Source: Bradyrhizobium sp. CCBAU 51765
Lineage (GTDB): Bacteria; Pseudomonadota; Alphaproteobacteria; Rhizobiales; Xanthobacteraceae
DNA length: 64,000 nt
Reading direction: 5' to 3'
NCBI RefSeq assembly: GCF_015291725.1
Contig: NZ_CP030038.1
Span: 4,639,001-4,703,000, forward strand
In this document: positions 36,249 to 44,424 of the stretch, in pieces
Position numbering within the stretch: the stretch's first letter is position 1
How the letters are laid out: each line of letters begins with the position of its first letter
Position numbers and translations under genes: made by a program
Notes under the pieces: generated by a model
What the model was told of the DNA's origin: nothing
The model's database searches: none
Seen by the model: only the letters and a program-made list of their open reading frames with translations

Positions 36249-37187
36249 ATGACGACCCCATTTCCTGTCTTCCGCCTCCTTCTCGCCCTCGGTGCCGGCC
36301 TGCTGCTGCTGACCGCCCTGCCCTCGCCGTCGCGCGCGCAGAACATCGTCGTCATGGTCAACGGCGATCCGATCACCGATTTCGACATCGAGCAGCGCTC
36401 CAAGCTGGACCAGCTGACGACGCAGAAGACCCCGAGCCGGCAGGAGGTCATCAACGAGCTGATCGACGACAAGGTGAAGCTCAAGGAGGGCAAGAAGTAC
36501 GGTGTCGACCCCGGCGTGTCCGACATCAACCAATCCTATGAAGGCATGGCGCAGCGCATGCGCATCACGCCGGATCAGCTCACCAAGTCCCTCGAATCCA
36601 AGGGCGTCCGACCCGAGACCCTGAAGGGCCGCATGAAGGCCGAGATGGTCTGGACCAGCCTGGTGCGCGGCCGCTACAAGGAGCGCCTCCAGGTCGGCGA
36701 GCGCGACGTCGCGCAGGCCGTGCAGGCCCAGACCGGCGAGAAGCTCCAGGTCGAGGGCACCGAATACAAGATGCAGCCGATCGTGCTGATCGTGCCCCGC
36801 GGCTCGTCCGCAGCGTTCCTGGAAACACGGAAGAAGGAAGCCGAGACCTATCGCTCGCGCGTCGGAAGCTGCGAGGAGGCCAACTCGCTGTTCCGCTCAA
36901 CGCCGAACGCCACCATCCGCGACAGCGTCACCAAGACCACCGCGGAGCTGCCCGAACCGCTGCGCAAGGTGCTCGACGACACCCCGATCGGCCACCTGAC
37001 CGCGCCCGAGGTGACCAAGGCGGGCATCGAGATGGTGGTGCTGTGCTCGCGCAAGCCGACCATGATCGACACGCCGAAGAAGCGCGAGGTCCGCGAGAAG
37101 ATGTACCAGGAGAAGTACGAGAAGACCCAGAAGGCCTATCTCGATGAGCTCCGCAAGGCCGCGATGATCGAATATCGCAACCGCTGA
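36249..37187 (+). CDS. SurA-like periplasmic chaperone/peptidylprolyl isomerase
   Basis: Exported protein of 312 residues with a signal peptide ending SPSRAQ. The N-terminal SurA_N domain shows NIVVMVNGDPITDFDIEQRS, VINELIDDKVKLKEGKKYGV and LESKGVRPETLKGRMKAEMV. A PPIC-type rotamase core is reduced or divergent (YKMQPIVLIVPRGSSAAFLE), followed by a C-terminal segment with VREKMYQEKYEKTQKAYLDEL. SurA escorts outer-membrane proteins such as LptD to BAM, which suits the position after lptD. It overlaps pdxA by one base. Whether it keeps isomerase activity is unclear. Confidence 0.9.
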   Translation: MTTPFPVFRLLLALGAGLLLLTALPSPSRAQNIVVMVNGDPITDFDIEQRSKLDQLTTQKTPSRQEVINELIDDKVKLKEGKKYGVDPGVSDINQSYEGMAQRMRITPDQLTKSLESKGVRPETLKGRMKAEMVWTSLVRGRYKERLQVGERDVAQAVQAQTGEKLQVEGTEYKMQPIVLIVPRGSSAAFLETRKKEAETYRSRVGSCEEANSLFRSTPNATIRDSVTKTTAELPEPLRKVLDDTPIGHLTAPEVTKAGIEMVVLCSRKPTMIDTPKKREVREKMYQEKYEKTQKAYLDELRKAAMIEYRNR

Positions 37188-38236
37188 TGGCCAACTCCCT
37201 CCTCGAGCCTTCCGCCAAGTCCGCAGCCGAGTCCGCAGCCAAGCCCCTTGCCCTGACCCTGGGAGAGCCCGCCGGCATCGGCCCCGACATCACGATCGCG
37301 GCCTGGCTCAGGCGTCGTGAGCTGAACCTGCCCGCCTTCTACCTGCTCGGCGACGAAGCGCTGATCGCGCAGCGCGCCAAGGCGCTCGGCGCCGATATCA
37401 GGATCGCCGCGGTGAGCCCCAACGAGGCCGCTTCCGCCTTCACTGATGCCCTGCCCGTGGTCGCGACCGGCGAGCGCGCGACCGCCGAGCCCGGCAAGCC
37501 CGACGCGTCGAGCGCGCCGGCCGCGCTCGCCTCGATCCGTCAGGCGGTCATTGACGTGCGCGCGGGTCGTGCCGACGCCGTCGTCACCAATCCGATCGCC
37601 AAGAGCGTGCTCTACCGCGCCGGCTTCCGCCATCCCGGCCACACCGAATTCCTCGCCGAGCTTGCCGCGGAGAACGGCCGCGTGCCGCAGCCGGTGATGA
37701 TGCTGTGGTCGCCACAGCTCGCCGTGGTGCCCGTGACCATCCACGTCTCGATGCGCGATGCGCTGGGAGAGCTCACCAGCGCGCTGATCGTCTCGACCGT
37801 CCGCATCGTCGCCACCGAACTGAAATCCCGCTTCGGCATCGCAAAGCCGCGCATCGCGGTCTCCGGCCTCAATCCGCATGCCGGCGAAGACGGATCGCTC
37901 GGCCATGAGGAGCAGACCGTCATCGCCCCGGCGCTGAAGGTGCTGCGCAACGAGGGCATCGAAGCCACGGGCCCGCTGCCCGCCGACACCATGTTCCACG
38001 AGGCCGCGCGACAGACCTATGACTGCGCGGTCTGCATGTATCACGACCAGGCGCTGATCCCGATCAAGACGGTCGCCTTCGACGATGCCGTCAACGTCAC
38101 CCTCGGCCTGCCCTTCATCCGCACCTCGCCCGATCACGGCACCGCCTTCGACATCGCCGGGACGGCCAAGGCCAATCCGGCCAGCCTGATCGCCGCGCTC
38201 AAGCTTGCGCGCCGCATGGCCGCTTCCCAAAGCTAA
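37187..38236 (+). CDS. pdxA: 4-hydroxythreonine-4-phosphate dehydrogenase
   Basis: Enzyme of the DXP-dependent pyridoxal phosphate pathway, oxidising 4-phosphohydroxy-L-threonine with NAD. LALTLGEPAGIGPDITIAAW opens the protein. FRHPGHTEFLAELA, SGLNPHAGEDGSLGHEEQTV and YHDQALIPIKTVAFDDAVNV hold the conserved metal-binding His residues. IRTSPDHGTAFDIAGTAKA is the C-terminal motif. The 349-residue length is normal. The surA-pdxA-rsmA order is a classic proteobacterial linkage, and start and stop both overlap neighbours by one base. Confidence 0.97.
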   Translation: MANSLLEPSAKSAAESAAKPLALTLGEPAGIGPDITIAAWLRRRELNLPAFYLLGDEALIAQRAKALGADIRIAAVSPNEAASAFTDALPVVATGERATAEPGKPDASSAPAALASIRQAVIDVRAGRADAVVTNPIAKSVLYRAGFRHPGHTEFLAELAAENGRVPQPVMMLWSPQLAVVPVTIHVSMRDALGELTSALIVSTVRIVATELKSRFGIAKPRIAVSGLNPHAGEDGSLGHEEQTVIAPALKVLRNEGIEATGPLPADTMFHEAARQTYDCAVCMYHDQALIPIKTVAFDDAVNVTLGLPFIRTSPDHGTAFDIAGTAKANPASLIAALKLARRMAASQS

Positions 38237-39090
38237 TGGGCGCGATCGACGACCTCCCGCCGCTGCGCGAGGTCATTCGCGAGCATGCGCTGTCGGCCAG
38301 GAAATCGCTCGGCCAGAACTTCCTGCTCGACCTCAACCTCACCGCACGCATCGCGCGCGCGGCCGCGCCGCTGGACGAGGCGACCATCGTCGAGATCGGC
38401 CCCGGCCCCGGCGGGCTGACGCGGGCGCTCCTCGCGCTCGGCGCGCGGCGCGTCATCGCCATCGAGCATGACGAGCGCGCGATCCCCGCCTTGCAGGATA
38501 TTTCGGCGCACTATCCCGGCCGGCTCGAGATCGTGCATGGCGACGCCATGACGTTCGATCCGCGCCCGCTGCTCTCGGGCGAACGCGCGAAAATCGTCGC
38601 CAACCTGCCCTACAACATCGCGACCCAGCTTCTCATCAACTGGCTCACCATCGAGCCCTGGCCGCCCTGGTACGAGATGATGGTCTTGATGTTCCAGCGC
38701 GAGGTCGGCGAACGCATCGTGGCGCGCGAGGACGAGGAGGCCTATGGCCGGCTCGGCGTGCTCGCCAACTGGCGCTGCGAGACCAGGATCCTGTTCGACA
38801 TTGCGCCGTCCGCCTTCGTGCCGCCGCCGAAGGTCACCTCCTCCGTCGTGCGCCTGATACCGCGCGCAGAGCCGCTTCCATGTGACCGAAAACTGCTCGA
38901 GCAGGTTGCTGCCGCAGCCTTCGGGCAGCGCCGCAAGATGCTGCGGCAGAGCTTGAAATCACTGGGTGTTGATCCCACGCGGCTTGCGCAGGCAGCCGGC
39001 GTCGATGCGACGCGGCGCGCCGAGACCATTCCGATTTCAGGCTTTGTTGCCATGGCCCGTGAATTGGCCGATATACGCAGCGAAACGTGA
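38236..39090 (+). CDS. rsmA: 16S rRNA (adenine1518/1519-N6,N6) dimethyltransferase
   Basis: Dimethylates two adenines in helix 45 of 16S rRNA late in 30S assembly (KsgA). SARKSLGQNFLLDLNLTARI opens the catalytic domain. VEIGPGPGGLTRALL is SAM motif I, VIAIEHDERAIPAL motif II, and IVANLPYNIATQLL the catalytic NLPY motif. MVLMFQREVGERI and SAFVPPPKVTSSVVRL follow. Length 284 is standard. The stop of pdxA overlaps its ATG by one base. Confidence 0.97.
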   Translation: MGAIDDLPPLREVIREHALSARKSLGQNFLLDLNLTARIARAAAPLDEATIVEIGPGPGGLTRALLALGARRVIAIEHDERAIPALQDISAHYPGRLEIVHGDAMTFDPRPLLSGERAKIVANLPYNIATQLLINWLTIEPWPPWYEMMVLMFQREVGERIVAREDEEAYGRLGVLANWRCETRILFDIAPSAFVPPPKVTSSVVRLIPRAEPLPCDRKLLEQVAAAAFGQRRKMLRQSLKSLGVDPTRLAQAAGVDATRRAETIPISGFVAMARELADIRSET

Positions 39091-39115
39091 CAATCATAAT
39101 TTCGGAGGAAGGAAT

Positions 39116-40174
39116 ATGGCGTTGATGCGTCGACAATCCCTGGTCAAGTTCGATGCGCCGCTGTGCGAGACCATCGTGGACACGCCCAAGCCGCAAGGCC
39201 GCGAGGTGCTGGTGCGCATCGAGCGCTGCGGCCTCTGCCATTCCGACCTGCACATCCAGGACGGCTATGCCGATCTCGGCGGCGGCAAGAAGCTCGACAC
39301 CACGCGCGGCATGACGCTGCCCTTCACGCTCGGCCACGAGATCGCCGGCGTCGTCGACGAAGTCGGCCCGGACGTCGCGGCCAGCCTCGTCGGTGCCAAG
39401 AAAGCCGTCTTCCCCTGGATCGGCTGCGGCCAGTGCCGCGATTGCCTGACCGGCGACGAGAACCTCTGCGTCAAGCAGCGCTTCCTCGGCGTCTCCATCG
39501 ACGGCGGCTTCGCCACCCACGTGCTTGTGCCCGACGCGAAATATCTGCTCGATTACGATCCCCTTCCCGTCAACCAGGCCGCGACCTTGATGTGCTCCGG
39601 CGTCACCGCCTACGGCGCGCTCAAGCGCCTGGTCGACCGTCCGCGCCAGCGCAACCTGCTGCTGATCGGCCTCGGCGGCGTCGGCATGATGGGCCTGTCG
39701 TTCGCGCAGGCGATGTTCAAGCAGCCGATCACGGTCGCCGACCTCTCGCCGGCCGCGCGCGAGACCGCACTCAAGAACGGCGCGGCCTTTGCCTATGACC
39801 CGGCCGAGTCTGACGTCATCAAGCGCATCCTCAAGGAGACCGAGGGCGGCTTCGACGAGATCGTGGATTTCGCCGGCAACGAGAAGTCGATGGCGTTCGC
39901 GGTGGCGGTCGCCGCGCGCGGCGGCAAGATCGTGGTCTCCGGCCTGATGGGCGGCCAGTTCACGCTGCCCATGGTGCAATGGGTCTACAAGCGCATGACC
40001 ATCGAGGGTTTCATGGTGGGCACGCTCGCCGAAGCCCATGAGCTGATGGCTCTGGCGCGCGCCGGCAAGATCAAGCCGACGCCGATGCGCGAGGAGCCGA
40101 TGGGCGACGTCCAGAAATGGATCGACGAACTGCGTGCCGGCAAGGTCGTCGGCCGCATCGTGCTGAAGAACTGA
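39116..40174 (+). CDS. Zinc-dependent alcohol dehydrogenase
   Basis: MDR-superfamily dehydrogenase of 352 residues. Catalytic zinc ligands are in RCGLCHSDLH and TLGHEIAG; the structural-zinc lobe has WIGCGQCRDCLTGDENLC. The Rossmann dinucleotide motif GLGGVGMMGLS is present. A strong GGAGGAAGG site precedes the ATG at 39116. The alcohol or aldehyde substrate is not identifiable from sequence; glutathione-dependent formaldehyde dehydrogenase is unlikely because its diagnostic extra loop is missing. It is the first gene after rsmA of the accessory block that separates rsmA from gmk. Confidence 0.92.
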   Translation: MALMRRQSLVKFDAPLCETIVDTPKPQGREVLVRIERCGLCHSDLHIQDGYADLGGGKKLDTTRGMTLPFTLGHEIAGVVDEVGPDVAASLVGAKKAVFPWIGCGQCRDCLTGDENLCVKQRFLGVSIDGGFATHVLVPDAKYLLDYDPLPVNQAATLMCSGVTAYGALKRLVDRPRQRNLLLIGLGGVGMMGLSFAQAMFKQPITVADLSPAARETALKNGAAFAYDPAESDVIKRILKETEGGFDEIVDFAGNEKSMAFAVAVAARGGKIVVSGLMGGQFTLPMVQWVYKRMTIEGFMVGTLAEAHELMALARAGKIKPTPMREEPMGDVQKWIDELRAGKVVGRIVLKN

Positions 40175-40249
40175 CTCACGCGGCGGCGGGCCTGACCGAA
40201 GTCTCGCCCGCCGCACGGAACGCCTTCGGCCCGGCCGCGTTGGCTGCGC

Positions 40250-40471
40250 ATGTCCATTCGCTGCACCGTCGAAAGCGCGTTTTTCATCGCCTGGAGCTGC
40301 CTGGAGACGAGCGGCGAGCTCGGTCCGCCGGACGAGAGCGCGAACTTCCTGCTCGACGCGATCGAGGCGCAGCTTCGAACCGGTGAGCGCCGGCAGTTGA
40401 TCCTCGCCAACAGGGCGATCGACGCGTACCGCGCCGCGGCCGACGATCCTCGCTGCCGTCCAGCCCGCTGA
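40250..40471 (+). CDS. Small hypothetical protein
   Basis: A 73-residue soluble ORF beginning MSIRCTVESAFFIAWSCLET, with ANFLLDAIEAQLRTGERRQL and ILANRAIDAYRAA. It looks like an amphipathic helical protein with ordinary codon use. No SD sequence is visible before the ATG, which lowers confidence. I do not recognise a family. A 101-bp MITE-like element follows its stop by four bases. Confidence 0.55.
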   Translation: MSIRCTVESAFFIAWSCLETSGELGPPDESANFLLDAIEAQLRTGERRQLILANRAIDAYRAAADDPRCRPAR

Positions 40472-40475
40472 AGCC

Positions 40476-40576
40476 CAGGGCAATCGCATTTGAATATTCC
40501 AGAGGTCGTCATGCCCGGCCATGACGCTGTGGAGACAGCCGGTGCCCATAGCCACATCTCATATGCGATTGCCCTG
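40476..40576. repeat. MITE-like element with 18-bp terminal inverted repeats
   Basis: The left end CAGGGCAATCGCATTTGA (40476-40493) and right end TCATATGCGATTGCCCTG (40559-40576) are inverted repeats: the outer 14 bp pair perfectly and 17 of 18 match. Inside lies an imperfect palindrome GTCATGCCCGGCCATGAC (40508-40525). The element is about 101 bp and encodes no protein. Target-site duplications were not found. Only one copy is in the window. Confidence 0.6.
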
Positions 40577-40638
40577 CGCCGAAGCCCGCGACGCTGTGCT
40601 CTAATTTTCCACGTCCGAACGTCCGTTGTGTGCACTTT

Positions 40639-40674
40639 GGAACCGTCGGTTCCGCCGCGGAAACGTAGGTTTCC
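40639..40674 (+). promoter_or_regulatory. Tandem palindromic operator candidate before the first Crp/Fnr gene
   Basis: GGAACC-GTC-GGTTCC (40639-40653) and GGAAAC-GTAG-GTTTCC (40659-40674) are two perfect inverted repeats of six-base arms. Their centres are about 20 bp apart, two helical turns. They lie 39-74 bp before the GTG start, consistent with paired regulator dimers on one face. A general-stress EcfG promoter (GGAAC...CGTT) was considered but the spacing fails. Confidence 0.45.
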
Positions 40675-40712
40675 CGCTGGCGCCGATTCCCGGCCCGCCA
40701 AGAGAACACATT

Positions 40713-41432
40713 GTGACCGGTCGGCCCCAGAACGATCTGCTCCGGCAGCTCAATCACCAGGATTTCGAACTGCTCGCGCCTCACCTCCAGCCGGTCGAAC
40801 TCGAGGCGAGCCACATCCTACATCACGCCGGCGACGACGTCGCAGCGGTTCATTTCCCCTGCGGTCCCGCGCTCGTGTCCTTCGCGGTGCCGGTCGAGGA
40901 CGATCGCGAGGTCGAAAGCCTCTTGGTGGGACATGAGGGTGCGGTGGGCATTGCCCCCGGCCGCACGGCTTCGCTCGCCTATTCGCGCATCGTCGTGAAG
41001 CTCGGCGGCACCCTGGTCCGGCTGCCGCTGCGCGCGCTCGAGCAGGCGCAGCAGAGGTCGGCCACGCTCCAGGAGGTCTTCTTGCGCTATGCCGACTGCC
41101 AGTTCGCGCAGCTGCTGCAGTCCGCGGCCTGCAACGCTGCGCATTCGATCGAGCAGCGCGCCGCCAAGTGGATCATGTCCACGCAGGAACATATCGGCGG
41201 AGCCGAGATCCCTCTCACCCACGAGCAGCTCGCCGGCATGCTCGGCGTCTCCCGCAGCTATGCCAGCCGTGTCATCCAGATGTTCAAGGCGAGGCGCATT
41301 CTCGCGACCCGCCGCGGCGCCATCCTGATCCTCGACGCATCGGCACTCGAAGCAAGAGCCTGCTGTTGCAACAACTGGGTGAACAAGTATTTCGACGAGG
41401 TGCAGGGCACAGCGGCAGCCGCCGAGGGCTAG
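40713..41432 (+). CDS. Crp/Fnr family transcriptional regulator
   Basis: A 239-residue regulator. The N-terminal double-stranded beta-helix domain has NDLLRQLNHQDFELLAPHLQ, FPCGPALVSFAVPVEDDREV and VGHEGAVGIAPGRTA. The C-terminal winged HTH is PLTHEQLAGMLGVSRSYASR, VIQMFKARRILATRRGAIL. The cyclic-AMP-contact signature of Crp is not recognisable, and the N-terminus lacks the four-Cys cluster of FNR. A Cys-rich tail (ACCCNNW) is odd and might bind a cofactor. GTG 40713 with AGAGAA upstream gives the likely start; the longer frame to 40626 looks noncoding. Ligand unknown. Confidence 0.85.
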   Translation: MTGRPQNDLLRQLNHQDFELLAPHLQPVELEASHILHHAGDDVAAVHFPCGPALVSFAVPVEDDREVESLLVGHEGAVGIAPGRTASLAYSRIVVKLGGTLVRLPLRALEQAQQRSATLQEVFLRYADCQFAQLLQSAACNAAHSIEQRAAKWIMSTQEHIGGAEIPLTHEQLAGMLGVSRSYASRVIQMFKARRILATRRGAILILDASALEARACCCNNWVNKYFDEVQGTAAAAEG

Positions 41433-41433
41433 A

Positions 41434-41538
41434 CTAAAGCGTGATCCGAGAAAGTGCGCAGCGGTTTTCCGAAAAGATCGTGCTTAAACAACAACCGAAA
41501 GCGCGATGACGATTCATCCTGATCGCATCGCGCTATAG
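41434..41538 (+). repeat. Palindromic intergenic repeat, copy 1 (about 105 bp)
   Basis: Starts two bases after the first Crp/Fnr gene stop and fills the spacer to the convergent second one. It folds in two stem-loops: AGCGTGATC with GATCGTGCT, and AAAGCGCGATG with GCATCGCGCT. It differs from copy 2 (52304-52408, opposite strand) at about nine of 105 positions. It may act as a two-way terminator here. Confidence 0.8.
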
Positions 41539-41547
41539 GCCTCCGTC

Positions 41548-42285
41548 TCACGCAAGCGGCGGCGACTGCCGCTTCAGGTGCAGATAGACCGGACTGAAAT
41601 CTCCGAGCCGCTGCAACTCGCGCCATTTCAGCACGATCAGCTCCCCCTCGCGCAGATCCATGACGCCGCTTCGCCTGAGGTCGGCGAGCGTACGGTTGAC
41701 CGTCGCGATCGCCATGCCCAGCGTCTCGCCGAGCTGAGCCAGGCTGATCGGCACGCGGCAGCGATTGCCGCGGACCAGATCCGCCGCGCGGGCGCGGTAG
41801 AACAGCTCGCAGAACAGGTGCGCCATGCGCGCCTGCATCGGCCGGGCGCTGTTGTTGGTGATGGCCTCGCGAAAGATCGCGGCGTCGAGCAGAGTCTCGC
41901 GCCACACGGCCAGCGCAAAGGTTGGCCGCCGCCGGAAGGCGATGAACAATTCGCGATGCGGGATGAAGGCGACTGAGGCCGGCCCCAGCGCGCTCAATCC
42001 GTGGTCCATCTGGTCGATGAACAGCCCTTGCGCATCCGGAAGGTCGCCGGTGAGATGGAACGCGAGGTACTGCCGCCGCCCGCTCCCGAGCAGGTGGTAG
42101 CGCGCGACCATGCCGGAGACGACCAGCACCGAATGTTCGGGTTCGTCGCCCTGACGGATGAAATCCTCGTTGGGCGCCAAATCGCGCAGCGAGAAGGTGA
42201 GCACCCGGATTTCCGCGATGTCCTCCTCTGCCAGAGCGGTATGCTCGGAAAGGTTCCGGATCAGTACGTCGTGGGCTTTTTCCAT
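41548..42285 (-). CDS. Crp/Fnr family transcriptional regulator
   Basis: A 245-residue regulator. Beta-roll segments include LAPNEDFIRQGDEPEHSVLV, VARYHLLGSGRRQYLAFHLT and GDLPDAQGLFIDQMDHGLSA. The HTH reads ISLAQLGETLGMAIATVNRT, LADLRRSGVMDLREGELIVL. The helix between (RPMQARMAHLFCELFYRARA) is the dimer helix. It is a closer paralog of the gene at 42700 (compare VNRTLADLRRSGVM with VNRTIQELRHRGLI) than of the one at 40713. No Fe-S Cys cluster is present. It is convergent with the first Crp/Fnr gene across the palindromic repeat. Effector unknown. Confidence 0.88.
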   Translation of the reverse strand: MEKAHDVLIRNLSEHTALAEEDIAEIRVLTFSLRDLAPNEDFIRQGDEPEHSVLVVSGMVARYHLLGSGRRQYLAFHLTGDLPDAQGLFIDQMDHGLSALGPASVAFIPHRELFIAFRRRPTFALAVWRETLLDAAIFREAITNNSARPMQARMAHLFCELFYRARAADLVRGNRCRVPISLAQLGETLGMAIATVNRTLADLRRSGVMDLREGELIVLKWRELQRLGDFSPVYLHLKRQSPPLA

Positions 42286-42442
42286 GGGGCCGCCAAAAAT
42301 CGCGCCGGTTCTATCAAATGATACGTCCGACTTGCATTCAGCGGATTAGAACGCGCGTCGAGAGCACAGGTTGCTGACCGGTTTGCCACCGTACCAAGTC
42401 GCATCCAGCCCGCCCCCTCGACCGCGAACGAGCCGTCCCTTC

Positions 42443-42682
42443 ATGAGCCCTACGACCATCCTGGAGCGCATCCGCAGGCTATTCACGTCAGGTGCGAGCG
42501 AGCACCTCGACAGCATCCGTGATGCTTTGCTCGCGGGCACGTTGAAAGAGCCGGTCCGGCCAATGTCCGATCAGGAACTCGCCCGCGCCATCCGCGAGTT
42601 CCGCTCCGCGCCGGTCTCCGACGGGACCCTCGCAAAACTCTCGCAGCGCTTCGTCGCGGCGTCGGTGCCGCGAGACGTCTGA
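42443..42682 (+). CDS. Small hypothetical protein before a Crp/Fnr regulator
   Basis: A 79-residue ORF, MSPTTILERIRRLFTSGASE, with HLDSIRDALLAGTLKEPVRP, MSDQELARAIREFRSAPVSD and LAKLSQRFVAASV. It is helical and basic with no signal peptide or metal motif. It lies 17 bp before the third Crp/Fnr gene on the same strand, so they may be cotranscribed. The ribosome-binding site is poor. No family recognised; it could be a small modulator of the regulator. Confidence 0.55.
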   Translation: MSPTTILERIRRLFTSGASEHLDSIRDALLAGTLKEPVRPMSDQELARAIREFRSAPVSDGTLAKLSQRFVAASVPRDV

Positions 42683-42699
42683 AGCAGCACGCGAGGCTC

Positions 42700-43401
42700 A
42701 TGCCGCATCCGAAGTTCATCGCGCGTCTCCAGGCGATCGAAGGCCTGTCCGAGGACGAACGCCGGCAGATCGCAGGCTTGCCGTCCACGCTGCGCCAAGT
42801 CGCGGACGGCGAGATCGTGCTGCGCCAGGGTGAGACCGCTTCACGCTGCGTCTTCGTCGTCAGCGGCTTCCTCTACCAGGCTCGCATCGTCGGCGATCGC
42901 AGCCAGATCCTCGCCTTCCACGTTCCCGGCGACATGCCGTGCCTGCACACGCTGCTGGTCTCGCCGCTGGATGCGGACCTCGTCGGGCTCGGCCCGACCA
43001 TCGTCGGCACCGTCACGCACAGCCAGCTGCGCCAGCTTCTCGACGGCTCGATCCACCTGACGCGCGCTTTCTGGCGCGAGACGCTGATCGACGCGGCGAT
43101 CTCGCGACAATGGATCGCGCGCCTCGGCGCGCAGGCAGCGCTGCCCAAGGTCGCGCATCTCATCTGCGAACTTGCCGCGAGGCTGGAGGTCGTCGGCCTT
43201 GTCAGGGACGGCAGTTTCCAGATTCCGATGACCCAGCGGCACGTTGCGGACGCCTGCGGGCTCTCGATCGTCCACGTCAATCGTACCATCCAGGAGCTGA
43301 GGCATCGTGGGCTGATTGCATGGGAGGGCAGCGAGATCGAGTTGCTGCAGCCCGACGAACTGCGCAAGCTTGCGGATTTCAGGCCTGATTATCTGCGATG
43401 A
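42700..43401 (+). CDS. Crp/Fnr family transcriptional regulator
   Basis: A 233-residue regulator with the same architecture as the gene at 41548: VLRQGETASRCVFVVSGFLY, SQILAFHVPGDMPCLHTLLV, then a long helix with AFWRETLIDAAISRQWIARL and HTH QIPMTQRHVADACGLSIVHV, NRTIQELRHRGLIAWEGSEI. RAFWRETLIDAAISR is strikingly similar to LAVWRETLLDAAIFR in its neighbour, so they are paralogs. GCGAGG lies just before ATG 42700. The Fe-S Cys pattern of FNR is absent. Regulon and ligand are unknown; in Bradyrhizobium many such proteins act in oxygen, nitrogen or stress responses. Confidence 0.88.
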   Translation: MPHPKFIARLQAIEGLSEDERRQIAGLPSTLRQVADGEIVLRQGETASRCVFVVSGFLYQARIVGDRSQILAFHVPGDMPCLHTLLVSPLDADLVGLGPTIVGTVTHSQLRQLLDGSIHLTRAFWRETLIDAAISRQWIARLGAQAALPKVAHLICELAARLEVVGLVRDGSFQIPMTQRHVADACGLSIVHVNRTIQELRHRGLIAWEGSEIELLQPDELRKLADFRPDYLR

Positions 43402-43421
43402 GCGCGGCGCCGCGCGAGGCG

Positions 43422-43742
43422 CTAGCTCGTACGTCGAATCTCCTCCCGCTGGGACTCGACCTCCTCGGCGTCTTCGTCGTCGACCGTCATGACGTGGTCG
43501 CGGCCGGCCACCTTGAGCAGCTCATCGAGCTTGGCGTGGATCGCCTGGGTGTCGCGGTGCTCGGCGCGCTGGATCACCAGCGTCATGCCCCATGTCGCCA
43601 GCGTCGCGAACGAGTGCCATTCGAGCCCGTTGCCCACCGTGATCCAGGCGATGCAGTAGACCAAATAAACGGCGAACGCGGCCGGGCGCGAGGTGGCGAC
43701 GCCGATCTCGGTGAGCCAACCCTTTGACTTCGGAAGGGACAT
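43422..43742 (-). CDS. Low-affinity iron permease family protein
   Basis: A 106-residue small membrane protein. PAAFAVYLVYCIAWITVGNG and a second hydrophobic stretch (FATLATWGMTLVIQ) give two transmembrane spans. The C-terminal cytosolic part RAEHRDTQAIHAKLDELLKV is the family signature for the bacterial low-affinity iron permease group. ATG 43742 is used; an upstream TTG at 43751 is in frame. Direct iron transport by such short bacterial members is not proven. Ends EEVESQREEIRRTS, an acidic tail. Confidence 0.8.
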   Translation of the reverse strand: MSLPKSKGWLTEIGVATSRPAAFAVYLVYCIAWITVGNGLEWHSFATLATWGMTLVIQRAEHRDTQAIHAKLDELLKVAGRDHVMTVDDEDAEEVESQREEIRRTS

Positions 43743-43809
43743 GTGCGGCAACTCGCGTAGGCCGCCGGCGTTCCCGCAGACGCTGAAGATGCGCTGGCCG
43801 GGTCGCCCT

Positions 43810-44424
43810 CTAGGATCGCGACGAATGCCGCCGCCAGTGTCCGAGCAGCGGACCGCCGGCCCCCAGCACAGGATCCGTCTTCGGCTTGCGGACCTTGGCG
43901 ATGCGCTTGGTCGCGTCAGTCCGATCCCGCGTGTCGGTGCACTCGTCGTACGTGCCGTCCTGCGGGTAGGCTCCGACGACCAGAAAGTCCCGGCCGGACT
44001 CGATCAGCCGGTGTCCCGTGCCCGCGGGCAGGACCAGAACGTCACCAGCCTTCACATTCAGGATGCGACCCTTGATGCCGCCGCACTCGATTCTGGCCGT
44101 GCCGCGCGCCACGCCCATCACTTCATGGATCTGCGAATGGTAATGGACGAAATCGTACACGGTGTCGCGCCACGACCGGGCCCAGCCATTCGTGGCGAAC
44201 AGCGTGTCGATGATGACCTCGGGCGGAAAACGCCGGCCCTTCAGCTTCACCGCCCCGCGATAAAGCAGCGCCGGAAGTTTCGGATTGTTCGGCACGATGC
44301 CATCGTCGCGAAAATGGATGGCTATCGGTTTCCGCGTCCGGACCAGCGCCCGCAGCGTCGCCGCATCGGGATGCTCCTCCACAAGCTTCCTGGCAAAGTT
44401 CTTGATCTGATCCTTGACCGGCAT
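43810..44424 (-). CDS. YjlB-like cupin domain protein
   Basis: A 204-residue cytosolic protein. The cupin fold shows VYDFVHYHSQIHEVMGVARG (His/His/Glu metal ligands) and VKAGDVLVLPAGTGHRLIES, the second motif. An N-terminal helical part RKPIAIHFRDDGIVPNNPKL is typical of YjlB. ATG 44424 has GAGGAGC five bases upstream; the longer frame to 44589 is rejected. The C-terminus is Lys/Arg-rich (KRIAKVRKPKTD). Function unknown; small cupins are often sugar- or sulfur-compound enzymes. Confidence 0.85.
   Translation of the reverse strand: MPVKDQIKNFARKLVEEHPDAATLRALVRTRKPIAIHFRDDGIVPNNPKLPALLYRGAVKLKGRRFPPEVIIDTLFATNGWARSWRDTVYDFVHYHSQIHEVMGVARGTARIECGGIKGRILNVKAGDVLVLPAGTGHRLIESGRDFLVVGAYPQDGTYDECTDTRDRTDATKRIAKVRKPKTDPVLGAGGPLLGHWRRHSSRS

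Noticed and set aside
33683..36529. 948-residue open frame antisense to lptD and the surA-like gene
   Set aside because: Crosses two confident plus-strand genes and their spacer; composition is a GC-rich shadow.
40620..40680. EcfG-type general stress promoter before the Crp/Fnr gene
   Set aside because: GGAAC is present but no CGTT occurs at the required 16-17 bp spacing; the symmetry fits a double operator better.
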